Below are positions 43,910-55,645 of a DNA stretch of 64,000 nt, piece by piece. The notes beneath the pieces were generated by a model that was not told the origin of the DNA, did not search any database, and saw only the letters and a list, made by a program, of their open reading frames with translations. Each line of letters opens with the position of its first letter. The stretch's first letter is position 1. The DNA lies in contig JANPWX010020316.1 of the NCBI GenBank assembly GCA_024734555.1, forward strand, positions 94,418 through 158,417, in the 5' to 3' direction. The position numbers were made by a program, and so were the translations under genes. The stretch comes from Trochalopteron elliotii (taxonomy: Eukaryota > Chordata > Aves > Passeriformes > Leiothrichidae).

Positions 43910-44553
43910 TGTCCTGGTTTAGGGCAAATTTGGGAGGAAACCTCAGAATGAGGTTCCTCTGGAGAGAAAACCTTAAGTGCCTTAAGAAAAGTGGAAAAAA
44001 CTATTTATTTGACAAACAAAATGCCCACAAGCATAAGGAATGAATAATATGAAACAATAAAACCTCTCGCCGCTCCAAAGAGAGATGGAAAAACTGAGAG
44101 AAGTCCTTGCCAGGAGTTAGCTCAGCTCTCTCAGCCTCTTATCAGTCCCAGTCCCTTCGGTGCTGGAAAATGCCGAGGTCCAGGCCCGGTGGGCCGCGGG
44201 CACAAGATCCCGGTCCTCCTCTGGGTTTTTCAGTCCAGAGAAGATTTAAACAGTCCCAAGAAAAAAGGAGAAAAGAAAAAAAAACAGTCCAGGAAGCTTC
44301 TTTGCCTCAGCTAGCTAAACTAACTAAAAGCAAGAAAAACCTCTCTCTGGCCACTGTCCATGCATCTGGCGAACACACAGTCCCGAGGAAGAAGAAAAAA
44401 TGCAGAGGAGTGAACACTGTTTTTCAAAACAAACTGTGCGCTTCTTCTTTCCCTGCTTCACTCTCAGAACCAGTCTTAAAAGGACAGAACACAACATATA
44501 GCACACAGAGAACAGACGATTGGGGATACAAGCATCATAGTCACCCTAGGACA
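43910..44553 (-). mobile_element. Solo ERVL LTR (B/C family)
   Basis: 644 bp with TGTCCTGG...TAGGACA ends and a perfect 5-bp duplication CACAA (43905-43909 and 44554-44558). It lacks the (AAT)n expansion (only gaataatatg). The 151-codon plus-strand frame inside is not a gene. Confidence 0.92.
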
Positions 44554-46219
44554 CACAAGTAACCTTGACCTTAACTCGATCAGCCTATACCTGTGAAAAA
44601 AAGGAGAGAGGGCACTGAGAGGTGGAGGGACTTGGCTGCAGAGAACAGATGCCAGCCAATCCCTGAAGAGCATGTACGCAGGCAACTATTTTTCAGTGAA
44701 CTGGGTGGCACTAAGATTCTAGCCAATTGGGGTCAACCATATAGAAGCAAGTGGTGAACAATAGTTTTACTATTGCTGCATGAACCTCAGAGTGTCGTGT
44801 CATGTCCATCTCAACTGTGACAGCAGTGCAGCCTGGAAGAAAAAAAAAGGGGGGGGGGAGATGCACCACCACAGGCACCTAGCATCTAGCCAAGATCAAC
44901 CCAGCATTTGGTCCTGCTGTGGTTTTGCTTCATTTTCCCTTAGCCACCTTAGCTGCCTGTTCTGCTTTTGATATGGTGCTATATGAGATTGTATATCTGT
45001 AATCTGCCATCCTAGAAATGTATCGTTTTCCACTTGATAATGAGTGATTCCTACATATATGGATGTCTGGGCTAAACAGACAGTAAACATAATTTTACAG
45101 TCTCTTTGAGTTATCTTAAGACCAAGTTCCTTATTTCTCTATTTTTCCTCAGTGGTCGCTGATGCTTTTGCCTTGCAGGAAGGGTTAAAAATAGTTTTGT
45201 AGCTGTGATTCCTGTAATGCATGGTATGGATAGAAATGCAATGCCATTTTTAATCTGTATAGAGTGGAAGCAATAGTGAAGATATGCAGCCGTGGAGTGG
45301 CTGAATTCTATATGGATGTTCTGACCTATTCTGCAGTAAGATCTTATTCACTGTGAAGATCATTTTTGTCCCTTTTAGGGCTTAGATAATTTTTTCCCCA
45401 AGTCATCAAGGTGGTAGGGCATCTAAAACTACTTAAGATGCAGCTGTCGTCATGTACTTTTTCTTTGTGCAGATGAAACTTGCTTTGGAAATTATCCTCC
45501 CATAAGCCTTGGATAAGCAGGGCTTCTTTTCAATGATCTGAGCAAGGCCAAGTCAGAAGTCAGATTCCAGTAAATGTTAGGGAGGAAAGTCCTGAGGGCC
45601 CAGTGGAATGGATTCATGATCTCTCATTGAGAGGTCTTTACAAAATATAGTAAGTCTAGTGATGATTCAGATACCTATAAACCCCCGAAATCACCAGTGC
45701 TGTTGAGAACATCTCTATCCATATGAAGCATCTGTGCTTCTCCATCTGTTGCTATGATCTCAGACACCTTCACCCCTGAAGTGCTGTAGCAGGGCATCTC
45801 ACCCCAGAAGAGCTTATCTGTTGCTTGTTAGCTGGTGAAATAACTTGGGGCATCTTGCCCCTCACAAGAGTTTGCTAATTGGGGAAATAACTCAGTCAGG
45901 ACAGCTTGTCTTGTAAGGAGTTATTTCGACGCCATGGGAGTAACACTTCCAGCTGACAATAAACATCTTTCTGTGGAAAGATAAGTTGGAATTTCTGACT
46001 GAAAGACACCTCACTTTACAAACTATAAAAGCTATGCCAAACTTTCACAAAGCAGAAATCTTCTGCATGTTCCCTGGAAACGTGGGTTGTTTTTTTTTCA
46101 AAGTTGGGATGCCTACTTTGTGGTTACTCCTCTAGAGTTTGAGTGAAAAGACTCTGTGTACACTCTTGTCAATTTGGTAGTAAGTTACATTGACTCCTAA
46201 TCTAGACTATTTCTTTACT
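44554..46219 (+). other. No gene recognised
   Basis: Mostly single-copy-looking sequence. A few LTR-like words (agccaattggggtc near 44723, caataaacatc near 45957) suggest old debris. No domain in any frame. Confidence 0.4.
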
Positions 46220-46225
46220 AGCTAT

Positions 46226-46904
46226 TGTTGGAGTCCAGGGCATCCCTTTGGGTGACCTGGGACCTGAGGAAGAAAGTTCGAACCCTGGACAGGGGGGTGT
46301 GAAGCCGGTCCAGGGGGGTAGGAGACATTGGCACACAGCCCAGAAAGACACCGAGTTTGATTTTAGTCCATGGGAAAAGCTTCCAACATTGAGAGAAGAA
46401 TTGCAAACCTCAAGGGTGTGAAAACAGTAGCTTAGCACAGCACGGGGTGAAAAATTTTGTAGTTTTAGGATTCTTAGTATAGAGGTAAATGGGGGACAAG
46501 ATGGAGGATTTAGGGCCTTGCCCTAGGTTCTTCTCCTTCTCCCTCGTCCTCCATCTTCTGAGGTAGTGATGACACAAAGTAGTTTGAGGGGATTGGGTTA
46601 AGGTACAAGTGACCTTTCTAGTATAGGCACTAGGCATTGGCACAAATTAGTAAATAATGGACACATAGCTATCTGTATAAGAGTAGAGCACCGCCTCACC
46701 GAGGGGCAGTCGCCTCGTGTCCCAGCCGCTGTCTGGACCTCAGCTGGGTGCAGAGAAACTTTGAGATATCAAATAATAAACAACACGAGAAACCTGAAAA
46801 CAAGGTCTTGGAGACTCTGCTTTTTCACGCGACTCGGCTCAGGGCTTTTAGAGGGCCAAGGACTCTTAACAACCGGAATCTCGGGTTAGAAAACCAAACC
46901 CGAG
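46226..46904 (+). mobile_element. LTR with 6-bp duplication (AGCTAT)
   Basis: Begins TGTTGGAGTCC and shows a TATAAG (about 46676) and AATAATAAAC (about 46769). An inverted terminal match GGACTCTTAACA ends at 46871, followed by 33 bases with a CTCGGGTT...AACCCGAG inverted repeat. AGCTAT occurs at 46220-46225 and 46905-46910. Six-base duplications fit class II elements. Whether the real end is 46871 or 46904 is open. Confidence 0.6.
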
Positions 46905-46910
46905 AGCTAT

Positions 46911-48290
46911 AATATAGGTACCTTGACATCGTGCACTGGTTTATGTAATCTACTAGTAGTTATTTTTGGTTTATACTGTGTAGTAAATAACTGTTAAAGG
47001 CCTTTTGTCTGTTATTTCCTGTCTATTCAATAAATAACTAATTTTATAATAGACCTGATCTGTCATCCTTAGAACTTGCAGGTCTAAGAAATTTTGGTTC
47101 AGGCCACTGAAATTTAAGCTGCTGCCAAAAATCTGAGCCTAAGGCAGAGATTGTCTGAAGCTTCCATTTGATCCGTAACATTATTGGTGTAGTTGAATGG
47201 CAGGATGGCAAATGATTTAGAGAAAGACAGCCAAAGCTTGGCAGATTACCTATGGAGGCATAGTGTTCATATTGAAACTGATGACCCTTGGCTAGTAGAT
47301 AACTGGTTTGAGTGGGGGAAAAATGCAAGAGAAAATAAATGAAAAGTGGGAATCCCTGAAAGATAAAAAAAGAAAAGGTATTATTTGTCATGCACTATTC
47401 AAGACAATATGGATGAAGGGCAGGAAAGACAGAAACTGAATATCTCTGGAGAGTTTGTCTCACTGGGGGAGATCAGATATTATTGGATGGGACAGAGTTT
47501 TGGGTTTTTGGGTGCAGGTGTCCTTTTGCACCCTGGACCAGACCCTCTTGATGAACCCCATCCAATAACCAGCAGAATTGCATATTGGGCAGGAGGAATA
47601 AATGTTATGGAGAGGGGGGAACCTGCCTCAATCCTCATGCAGTCAATGATATCTCTGCTGCTGTTGTAAAAGCTGCCTGTTTGCAAGCAATGCACAGACG
47701 TGTAGAGGGAGGCATTCCAATCCCTGCAGAGGTAGATACTGAAATGTTTAGACCTCTGATAAGAGGGGCTCCAACTATGCTAAAAGGTTATTTGTTGGGG
47801 AGATAAGGCAAAATCAAAAGAGATATAATGCATAATGAAGCTTTACAAGACCCACAAGCCCCGAGGAAACTAATTCCTACATGGGCAGATGTCTTGCATG
47901 ATATAGTAAACTATGCAAGAGAAATAGGCTGGGAAAACTAGGAAAATGGCCCAAGTACTGAAATGCAGAAACCCTCTGAAAAATGTGTAAGAACTGTAAA
48001 AAATAACCCACCTGAGAATGAGCTATGGAGAACTGCCTTGGCTTTGGGAATACTGAGAGCTGCTTTCCAGGTAGGGAAGGGGGATGAGGGGAGGGGCAGA
48101 TTTAAATCCAAACCTTTTACAGAGAAAAAAAAACCCCACTTCCAATTTATTTGCAACACAGCAGGAAAAAGATAACAAACCTTAAGCACTGGATGAACTC
48201 TGGGGCCCAGCTGGTGCATTCTTGCATATCAATGATTTTCTGATAAGGATAGCCGCTATGCTTATTTGGCTGTAGGAATGAAGATACAAC
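46911..48290 (+). pseudogene. Unassigned ERV internal relic, possibly gag
   Basis: Plus-strand open pieces 47385-47669 and 47585-47806 (VNDISAAVVKAACLQAMHRR, then IRGAPTMLKGYLLG) and a following piece near 47830-47940 (PTWADVLHDIVNYAREIGWE) look protein-like and lie upstream of pol fragments, so gag is the likely identity. No diagnostic motif such as a zinc knuckle was found, so this remains a guess. Confidence 0.35.
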
Positions 48291-48299
48291 CTGTAAAAA

Positions 48300-48850
48300 T
48301 TCTTAAGTGACACTGGAACTTAAAATCTCTTTGATTACTCCTACAGAAGCTGAAAAACTAAACTTAAGTTTTAAAAATAAAAATAAAATTTGTTTAACTG
48401 TCTTTAAAAGAAAAAGTATTATTTGTTACTCTGCCAGAATCTGTTATGAAGTAAGTAAAAATTTAGAACAAAGAGGAATTATATATAGAATGCATTCTGT
48501 TTACAATTTTCCTGTTTGGCCAGTGGAAAAAAAAAGTGTACAGGAGCTGAAGTTTAACAATTGATGATCAAAAGCTTATTGCTAACTTACTGCAGCTGTC
48601 CTAACTATTGCAAACCTCGCTGCTACACTGCAGGCATCTGCACATAAATAAATGGCAGTTTTGGATATAAAAGATCATGAGTACTCTGAGATATTGGAGA
48701 AATCATGTTCCTGGATTTTCTGTAATAACAAGACCCTTGAAAGCATTAATACAGAAAAAACCAAAACTAGGAATGGCTTGACAGCCACAAACAGGCTTTG
48801 CAAATGCTGATAGAATTGAAAACATATCAATCACTTGGGCCAGTTCATCC
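48300..48850 (+). pseudogene. pol: Reverse transcriptase N-terminal fragment, class unclear
   Basis: The reading GIIYRMHSVYNFPVWPVEKK (about 48477-48536) matches the RT stretch before the first catalytic aspartate. Downstream, AATLQASAHK and MAVLDIKDH (about 48620-48680) follow in the expected order. It differs from the ERVK-type RT that starts at about 49170, so two pol lineages appear joined here. Many stops. Confidence 0.55.
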
Positions 48851-49159
48851 TAGTGATCCTACAGTGTCAGAGTCTGTCCAAAGATGTGATATGCGTCACG
48901 ACTGTCTCCAATGATTGAGGACTGAGACCCCAGACTCTGAAAGGAGCCCCTGGCCTGGCTGAGGTGGAACGTTTGCCAAGTCTCGAAGAACTGGTATGCA
49001 TCTCCATGAGAACGGAGTGCAAGAACAGTGGAACTGGTCACAGCGGACTGAACCAAGGCTGCTTGTCCGAACTGGTCTGTCCGTACCGGTGGTACGGTTT
49101 GCAGCTTATCTCAATGGGGTGTCAAAATTACCACGGATTTTTAATAGGGGCCACTGTGA

Positions 49160-51445
49160 TGCAGGGCGGTGAATGTCCAGTTGTAGCCTTGACGTGGTTG
49201 ACAGATAAACCTGTCTGGGTTGACCAGTGGCCCCTCACTACCAAAAAGCTTACTGCCCTGCAAGAATTAGTCACAGAACAATTGCAAGCTGGACATATTC
49301 AAGAATCATTCAGCCCCTGGAATACACCTGTTTTTGTAATAAAAAATAAATCAGGGAAATGGAGACTTTTACATGATTTACAGCAGATAAATGATGAAAT
49401 GGCAACAATGGGAGCTTTGCAACCAGGCCTTCCTACACCCACAATGATTCCACAGGAATGGCAAGTACTTGTCATTGATTTGAAAGATTGTTTTTTACTA
49501 TTCCATTGGCTGAGCAAGACAAAGAAAAATTTTTTACTGTGCCTTCCACAAATCATGCTGAACCCAACAAAAGATATCAATGGAAGGTACTCCCCGAAGG
49601 GATGAAAAACTCGCCAACTACTTGTCAATGGTTTGTGGCACAGGCATTGTCAAAAGTGCAGGAGCAATTTCATAACTGCTATTGCTATCATTACATGGAT
49701 GTTATCTTGCTAGCATCTGACAACAAACAGCAGTTATCAGCTCTTAAACAATGTGCTCTGACAAATTTGAAAGCCTTTGGTTTAATCATTGCCCCAGAGA
49801 AAGTGCAGGAACACATGCCTTGGAAATATCTAGGTATGTTGGTGACTATTACTCAAGTTATGCATCAGCCTGTGAAATTAGAAAACTGTTACTGATGTAC
49901 AGAAATTGTTTGGTTCAATAGGATGGATTCGATCATATTTAGGCATAACCAATCATCAGATGCAACCATTGTATGACTTGCTATCAGGGATCACTTCCTC
50001 TACTGATGAGAGGCAATTGACCCTGGCAGCAAAAAAGACCCTAGAAGAAATTGAATCGGCCTTAGCACACAAATTTGTTAACAGAATAGATACCTTTGCT
50101 GGTGTCCAATTGTTTATATTGAGGGATCATGAAATACCATGTGGAATATTGTGTCAATGGAGTGATAATCGGGAAGACCACCTGCATATTTTAGAATGGA
50201 TATTTTTATCTTTCAGATGTCAGAAAACAGCTCCTGGACTTTATGAGCTTTTTGCAGATATTATCATCAAAGGCCGCAGGCGTTGTCATGAAATTTTGGG
50301 ACACGACCCTGTGACCATCATGATACCTGTAAAACAGTGGTATTTTGAATGGTGCTTTCAAAATAATCATGAATTGCAATCTGCCTTATCTTGTTTTACA
50401 GGCCAAATAAAATACCATTTTCTTCTCATCCTGTTCTAAATCTGACCTAAGAGATCCCTTTTGAAGGGAAGCAAATTTGTTCTCCTGTTCCAGTGGAAGG
50501 TATAACAGTTTTTACAGATGAATCAGGGAAAACCCAAAAACCAGCTGTGGCCTGGAAAAAGGATGATCACTGGGAATATGAGACAATGATTCAGCAGGGG
50601 TCTCCTCAACTGGTTGAACTTTGTGCCTTTCTTTTGGCTTTTACTTTATTTCCTGATTCTGTAAATATAGTTACTGATTCCATTTATGTTGCTAATTTAG
50701 TTAAGCATTTAGATCAAGCAGTGTTATACAATATTCGAGAGAAACCACTATTTGCTATGTTAGTGAAATTATGGACTGTTATTTGTGCTCGAAAACATCC
50801 TTTTTTTATCATGCATATTCATAGCCACACATCATTACCTGGATTTTTTGTTGAGGGCAATGCCTATGTGGATTTCCCTAGTAGCTGCTGCTGTGATCAA
50901 AACTATATCTAATGTGTTGCAGCAGGCAGTTTTGTCTCATCAATTTTTTCATCAGAGTGCTCAAGCTTTACAGCAGCAATTTGTCTCCTGGTGAAGCAAA
51001 ATCCATTCTTTCTTCTTGTCCTGACTGTCACATGACTCATGTTTCTCAATATTATGGTACCAACCCTAGGGGTTTATCCCCTTTAGAGGAATGGCAAACT
51101 GATGTCACCAAAATGACAGAATTTGGTCGCTTTAAGTATGTTCATGTTAGAGTTGATACCTTTTCTCGTGCAATGGTTGCTTCAGCATTTACAGGAGAAA
51201 AACCTCGTGATGTTATTTATCATTTTTATCATGCTTTTTCTATCCTAGGTGCCCCACGTCACATAAAAATGGATAATGGCCCAGCATATGCTTCGCAGAA
51301 AGTGCAAGCATTTTTTTGTGCTTGGGGCATTGAGCATTCTATGGGTATTACACATGTCCCTATGGGCCAGGCAATCATTGAAAGGGCTCATGGTCTTCTT
51401 AAACGTCAGGTTCAAAAACAAAAACTGGGAATGCAACAGGAGTGA
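49160..51445 (+). pseudogene. pol: ERVK-like (class II) pol relic: RT, RNase H, integrase
   Basis: The RT opens with WLTDKPVWVDQWPL, then PWNTPVFVIKNKSGKWRLL, a frameshift near 49490 and LPEGMKNSPTTCQ with a Y-M-D-V in place of Y-M-D-D (YHYMDVILLAS, about 49693). After a TGA at 49893 the thumb/connection continues 49906-50439. RNase H shows VFTDESGK and VTDSIYVAN (50505-50690). The integrase is open in 50912-51445 with EEWQTDV, KMDNGPAY and QAIIERAH, so D, D and E are all present. At least four breaks. The MDD/LPEGMKNSP style and the integrase are those of class II. Confidence 0.78.
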
Positions 51446-52163
51446 GATTAGATAAAGCTGTTTGTGTTAAACTTTTTACGTCCTCTACCTGACTCACAGT
51501 TATCTCCAATTTTTTACCATTTTTCCTCTTTGAATTCTAAGCAACTGGATTTCCATAAAATGTCAAGGTATGAGTCAAGGATTTAATTACTGGTATGTGG
51601 TCTGGTCCAGTGGAACTAATAACCTGGGGGAGGGGATATGCTTGTGTTTTGACTGATAATGGCCCTTGATGCATTCCTGCTCACTGTGTTAAGCCTTATC
51701 TGGAGTGCGCAGGAAAGGACAGGATGGATGGTTCCACAGCTGAAGCAGAACGTGTAGATGACACTGACTAAGGCCATATATCAGGACATGTAACTCATCA
51801 GTCTTAATGTGCCTTCAAAGTTATTAAAGGGTGTGCTTTTGGTTTGCAGTAATTAGGACAATGCAGCTTTTTGGAACTTTGGTTCTATTATTCCTGCATC
51901 TCTTTTTTGAGCACTGGGGGTGGTTACAGCCTAAGGTTTGAGTATTAGACATATAATTTTATAGGATAGAGTAGTTAAGAAACTTAAAATCACTTATAGA
52001 TGGATGAAGGATGGGAATGATTGTATTATTGGGTGGTTTAAGGTATTGTTAAGAATGGGATTGTTAATTTTGGTGGTGGTTGTAATTGTTGTTTTGTGTT
52101 TCCACTGCTTGGATTTTTGCAAAGGGCCCTGCAAAAATCCATAACAGCTGTGTTTACAGTTCA
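51446..52163 (+). other. Degraded 3' region of the ERVK-like relic
   Basis: The integrase C-terminus and any env are not readable. A few hydrophobic pieces occur near 52040-52110. No gene is supportable. Confidence 0.4.
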
Positions 52164-52526
52164 AAAACAAAAAGGGGGAATTGTGGAAAGGGCTAACAGC
52201 GGGTCTGTTAGCTAAAGGAGCATGAAGAAGCTGAGAAGCAAGAAGAAGCTGATAAGGAGCTTTCTTCAAGGCTGTTACCAAGGAGACCGAGAGAAGAAAA
52301 GAACAGAAGAAAGATAAGGAGAGAAGTTTGCAGCTGGATGAAGTATTTTTAGAAGTCACTGCTACTTTTCACCTATGGTGTTATGTTGATTTATTGTAAC
52401 CAATAGCTGGGGTAGAAGTAGTATAAACAATTAGAAAGTGTATAAAAGGTCAGCCATTTTTGATAATAAACAGTTGCCGTTTGAGACTGCTTCTGGTCTC
52501 TGCTTTGTGTCGTGACCGCCTCAACA
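52164..52526 (+). repeat. Polypurine tract and 3' LTR of the ERVK-like relic
   Basis: The run AAAAACAAAAAGGGGGAA ends at 52180, one base before an LTR starting TGTGGAAAGG at 52182. The LTR has GTATAAAAGG near 52440 and GATAATAAAC near 52463 and ends CCTCAACA at 52526. No 5' LTR of this kind is in the window, so the element is 5'-truncated or rearranged. Confidence 0.75.
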
Positions 52527-52531
52527 GTGAC

Positions 52532-52618
52532 AAGAACCAGTCTTAAAGGTACAGAACACAACATACAGCACAAAAGAACAGACAATTTGGGATACAAGCA
52601 GCATAGTCACCCTAGGAC
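52532..52618 (-). repeat. Terminal fragment of an ERVL LTR
   Basis: About 85 bases (gaaccagtcttaaaggtac ... caccctaggaca) match the U3 end of the B/C LTR family. The rest of that LTR is absent, so it was cut off when the ERVK-like element arrived or by a later deletion. Confidence 0.75.
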
Positions 52619-52802
52619 AAACCCAAACAGAGGACCTCAGCCAACCCCTTTGAAGCACAGATGCACCCATATCATTGGTCAGTGAGCTAGGCGGAGTTGA
52701 GCCCCTTGACCAATCATGTCTATAAGCGTGGGAAATTTGAAAGGCCTATAAAAAGAGCTGCCGGACAATAAACGGTTGTTGTTGCTGCAAAAACTTGGTG
52801 TG
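52619..52802 (+). repeat. Plus-strand LTR piece split by a solo ERVL LTR
   Basis: Contains an AATTTG-flanked CCTATAAAAAG near 52745 and GACAATAAACGG near 52766, an LTR core promoter and polyA signal. It continues after the inserted LTR at about 53483 (gcgtgttaatgtcgcg), ending near 53520. Confidence 0.6.
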
Positions 52803-53482
52803 TGTCCTGGTTTAGGGCAAATTTGGGAGGAAATCTCCGAATGGGGTTCCTCTGAAAAGCAAATTCAAACAGCCCCTCCCCCCAGCCGGTCCGGGGAAAG
52901 AATTCCCTCAAAGAAGAGTGGAAAAAACCCCTATTTATTTAATAAACAAAATGCCCACAAGCATAAAGAATGAATAATAATAATAATAATAACAATAATA
53001 ATAATATGAAACAATAAAACCTCTCGCTGCTCCAAAGAGAGATGGCAAAACTGAGAGTCCGTGCCAGGAGTCTGTTTATCAGTCCCTTCAGTGCTGGAAG
53101 ATGCCGAGGCCCTGGCCTGGTGGGCCACGGGTGCAAGATCCCGGTGCTCCTCTGGGTTTTTCAGTCCAGAGCAGATTTAAACAGTCTCAAAGAAAAATAA
53201 AATAGTAAAAAAAAAAAAGTCCAGGAAAGCTTCTTTGCCTCAGCTAGCTAGACTAACAAAGGGGAAAAAAACTCTCTCTGGCTGCCCTCCGTGCATCCGA
53301 CGAAGGAAAAAAAAAGAAACCACACAGTCCCAAGGACGAGAGCAGATTCAGAGGAGTGAGTTTGTTTCTAAAAACAAACTGCACGCTTCTTCTTTCCCTG
53401 CTCACTCTCAGAACCAGTCTTAAAGGTACAGAACACAGAACAGACGATTTGGGGATAAAGGCATCATAGTCACCCTAGGACA
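52803..53482 (-). mobile_element. Solo ERVL LTR (B/C family)
   Basis: 680 bp with TGTCCTGG...TAGGACA ends. Flanks GTGTG (52798-52802) and GCGTG (53483-53487) form a 5-bp duplication with one mismatch, of the CpG-decay type. Includes an (AAT)n stretch at about 52972-53008. Confidence 0.88.
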
Positions 53483-53524
53483 GCGTGTTAATGTCGCGTC
53501 GCTGTCTCTGACATCACAGTGACA

Positions 53525-54735
53525 TTTCTGTGCATAGAAACAGCCAGGAGCTCTTTGCTTTTGCATGGGAAAATCCCAAAATGGGGAGAAAAACTCAGCT
53601 TACTTGGACAGTCCTACCCCAAGATTTTAGCAATAGCCCAAAAACATTTGGAAACCAGCTAGCAAAGGAATTGGAAGATTGGAGGAAACAAGAGCCAGGA
53701 GGGATTATTCTTCAATATGTTGATGACATCTTGATTGCAGCTAAAATGCAAGATGACTGCATCCAACTCACTGTAAGATTGTTAAACTTTTTGGGACTAA
53801 GTGGGTACAGAGTTTCCGAAGACAAGGCACAGATTGCCAAAGAAGCAGTAGTTTCTTTGGGGCTTGAGATCTCCTGTGGACACCGACAGCTCAGCAAAAA
53901 ATTGAAAGAAGCCATCTGCTGCCTCCCAGAGCCCCACACCATGAGAGAGATGCAAGCTTTTCTGGGAATGGTAGGTTTGTGTCGTTTATGGATAGTAAAT
54001 TATGGACTGCTGGTAAAACCCCTATATGGAGCACTACAAGCGGCCAAAAAGGGGATCATTATTTTATGGACTGAGAGTACAAGGGCTGCATTTAAACAGC
54101 TGAAACACTCTCTAATGCCAGCTCCCTCGCTGGGATTTCCAGACTTAACTAAACCTTTTGAACTCTTTACAGATGAGAGACTAAATGTGAGTTTAGGGGT
54201 ACTAGTGCAGCACCTTGGGAACCAACAGACCGCCATGGCCTACTTTTCCAAACAGCTAGACAATGTGAGCCAAGGGTGACCTGGATGTTTGAAGGCAGTG
54301 GTAGCTACTGTCATCTTGAATCAAGAGGCCCTGAAATTCACCTGTGGGCAACATATTGTAGTGTACGTACCCCATGCCATAGCAGCTATACTCGAACAAA
54401 AAGGAGGACATTGGCTGTCCGTCAACCAGATGGTTAAATACCAATCACTGTTGTTGGAACAGGATGATGTTACCCTGAAAACAACTTCTGTTGTTAACCC
54501 TGCCATGTTTCTGTCCTCTGCCTAATTAACGTTGTGCCTGAGCATGATTGTTTGCAGAGAATTGAAGAGGTCTATTTCATCTGACCAGACCTGAAGGATG
54601 TGCCCCTAGAAAATCCAGATTGGGAGATTTTTGCAGATGGGAGCAGTTTCATGAGAAATGGTAAGAGAATGAAAGGTTATGCAGTAACAACCCAGGACAA
54701 AATGATCTAGGCAAAGGCCCTGCCAGCAGATGTGT
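53525..54735 (+). pseudogene. pol: Class I pol relic (RT to RNase H), cut by provirus E
   Basis: Opens inside the RT palm (NSQELFAFAWENP), continues with LPQDFSNSPKTF, LQYVDDILIAAK (53718) and the thumb/connection regions to a TGA at 54277-54279, then in frame to 54525, and into RNase H (EIFADGSSFM near 54627) with further stops. It is close to the Pol of provirus E throughout (for example EQKGGHWLS in both), so it is an older cousin. The N-terminus is missing; provirus E is inserted at 54736 after GTGT. Confidence 0.85.
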
Positions 54736-55259
54736 TGTTACCAAAGGGGGTTGGGAGAAATTAAATAGTGAAGTAGTAGTAGTCATGCTAAGGCTTGAAG
54801 ATTTCCCTATTAGAAGTAGGCCCGAATCCTGGGAATGTGCCATGGGAATGTACTGAGGTTCCTGAGACTTAAAAGGCTTAGCTAAGAACAAAACAGGTAG
54901 AAACTGTTAGATGTTTCCATGAGATTAAGTTAAAGTATAACGTAGCCATGGGTATCTGGTGGTGGGAGTTTGACCACAGGAGCTAAACCATAGTCTTGGA
55001 GCAGACAACCATGTGAAATTTATGACTCCAAGGAGTGTAATTTGATTTTGATATATGTATCTATTGTAACTTGGGATGTGGGGTTTTGCATGTACACTAA
55101 TGAAGTAATCAGTTGCAAAAGGATATAAAAGCTGATTGTAAAATGAGGGTCTTCGGAATTCTGACTTGGGACGCTAGTCCTCAGGTCCCCGGGCCCTAAT
55201 AAAGCACCGGCATAAATCAACTTTGTTGGTTTGTGTTTTACTCTGGATATCGGGCAACA
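54736..55259 (+). repeat. 5' LTR of provirus E
   Basis: 524 bp from TGTTACCAAAGG to GGGCAACA. TATAAAA at 55124-55130 and AATAAA at 55198-55203 place a short R and U5. The solo copy at 31078-31599 confirms both ends. Confidence 0.92.
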
Positions 55260-55265
55260 GTTTTC

Positions 55266-55283
55266 TGGCGACCGTGGCAGGAC
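55266..55283 (+). other. Primer-binding-site-like sequence of provirus E
   Basis: TGGCGACCGTGGCAGGAC lies six bases after the LTR end. The first eight bases fit an arginine tRNA 3' end. The same site follows the older LTR at 3460, so both families share a primer type. Confidence 0.55.
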
Positions 55284-55645
55284 TCCGGAGGTTGCTGGGG
55301 CGGTTCGCGAGCTGATCCACTCCACGCCGGCACCAGGTGATTTCTGGGGAGACATCAACCCGTGCCCGACCCCGCGCCTGACGGACGACTGTGAGAGGTA
55401 AGCCCGAAAAGGTGCTTTATTCTTTGGTTTGGGTAAGCCTGCCGAATAAGACGAGGCAGTGATCCTCGCACGGTTGGGCAAAAGACGTCTAAAGGTTGGG
55501 GAGCCTAGGCACTGGCCGTCAGACGTGGCGAAAGCTGCGCAGGACCAGTACTTGCCACTCGCAGTGACGAGCAAGGCAAGAATAGTGGATTATAGCGGAC
55601 TATTGGTAATTGGATTGTGGTGTAAGAGTGAGAGTGAGTGTGTGT
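55284..55645 (+). promoter_or_regulatory. Leader of provirus E with splice donor
   Basis: A donor GAGAG|GTAAGC has its GT at 55398-55399, suitable for splicing env. The rest is GC-rich near the LTR and is expected to hold the packaging signal. The gag frame is open 36 bases upstream of the first ATG, without an ATG. Confidence 0.6.

Noticed and set aside
44107..44562. Plus-strand open frame of 151 codons
   Set aside because: It lies inside a solo ERVL LTR and extends past it; homologous LTRs have no comparable frame.
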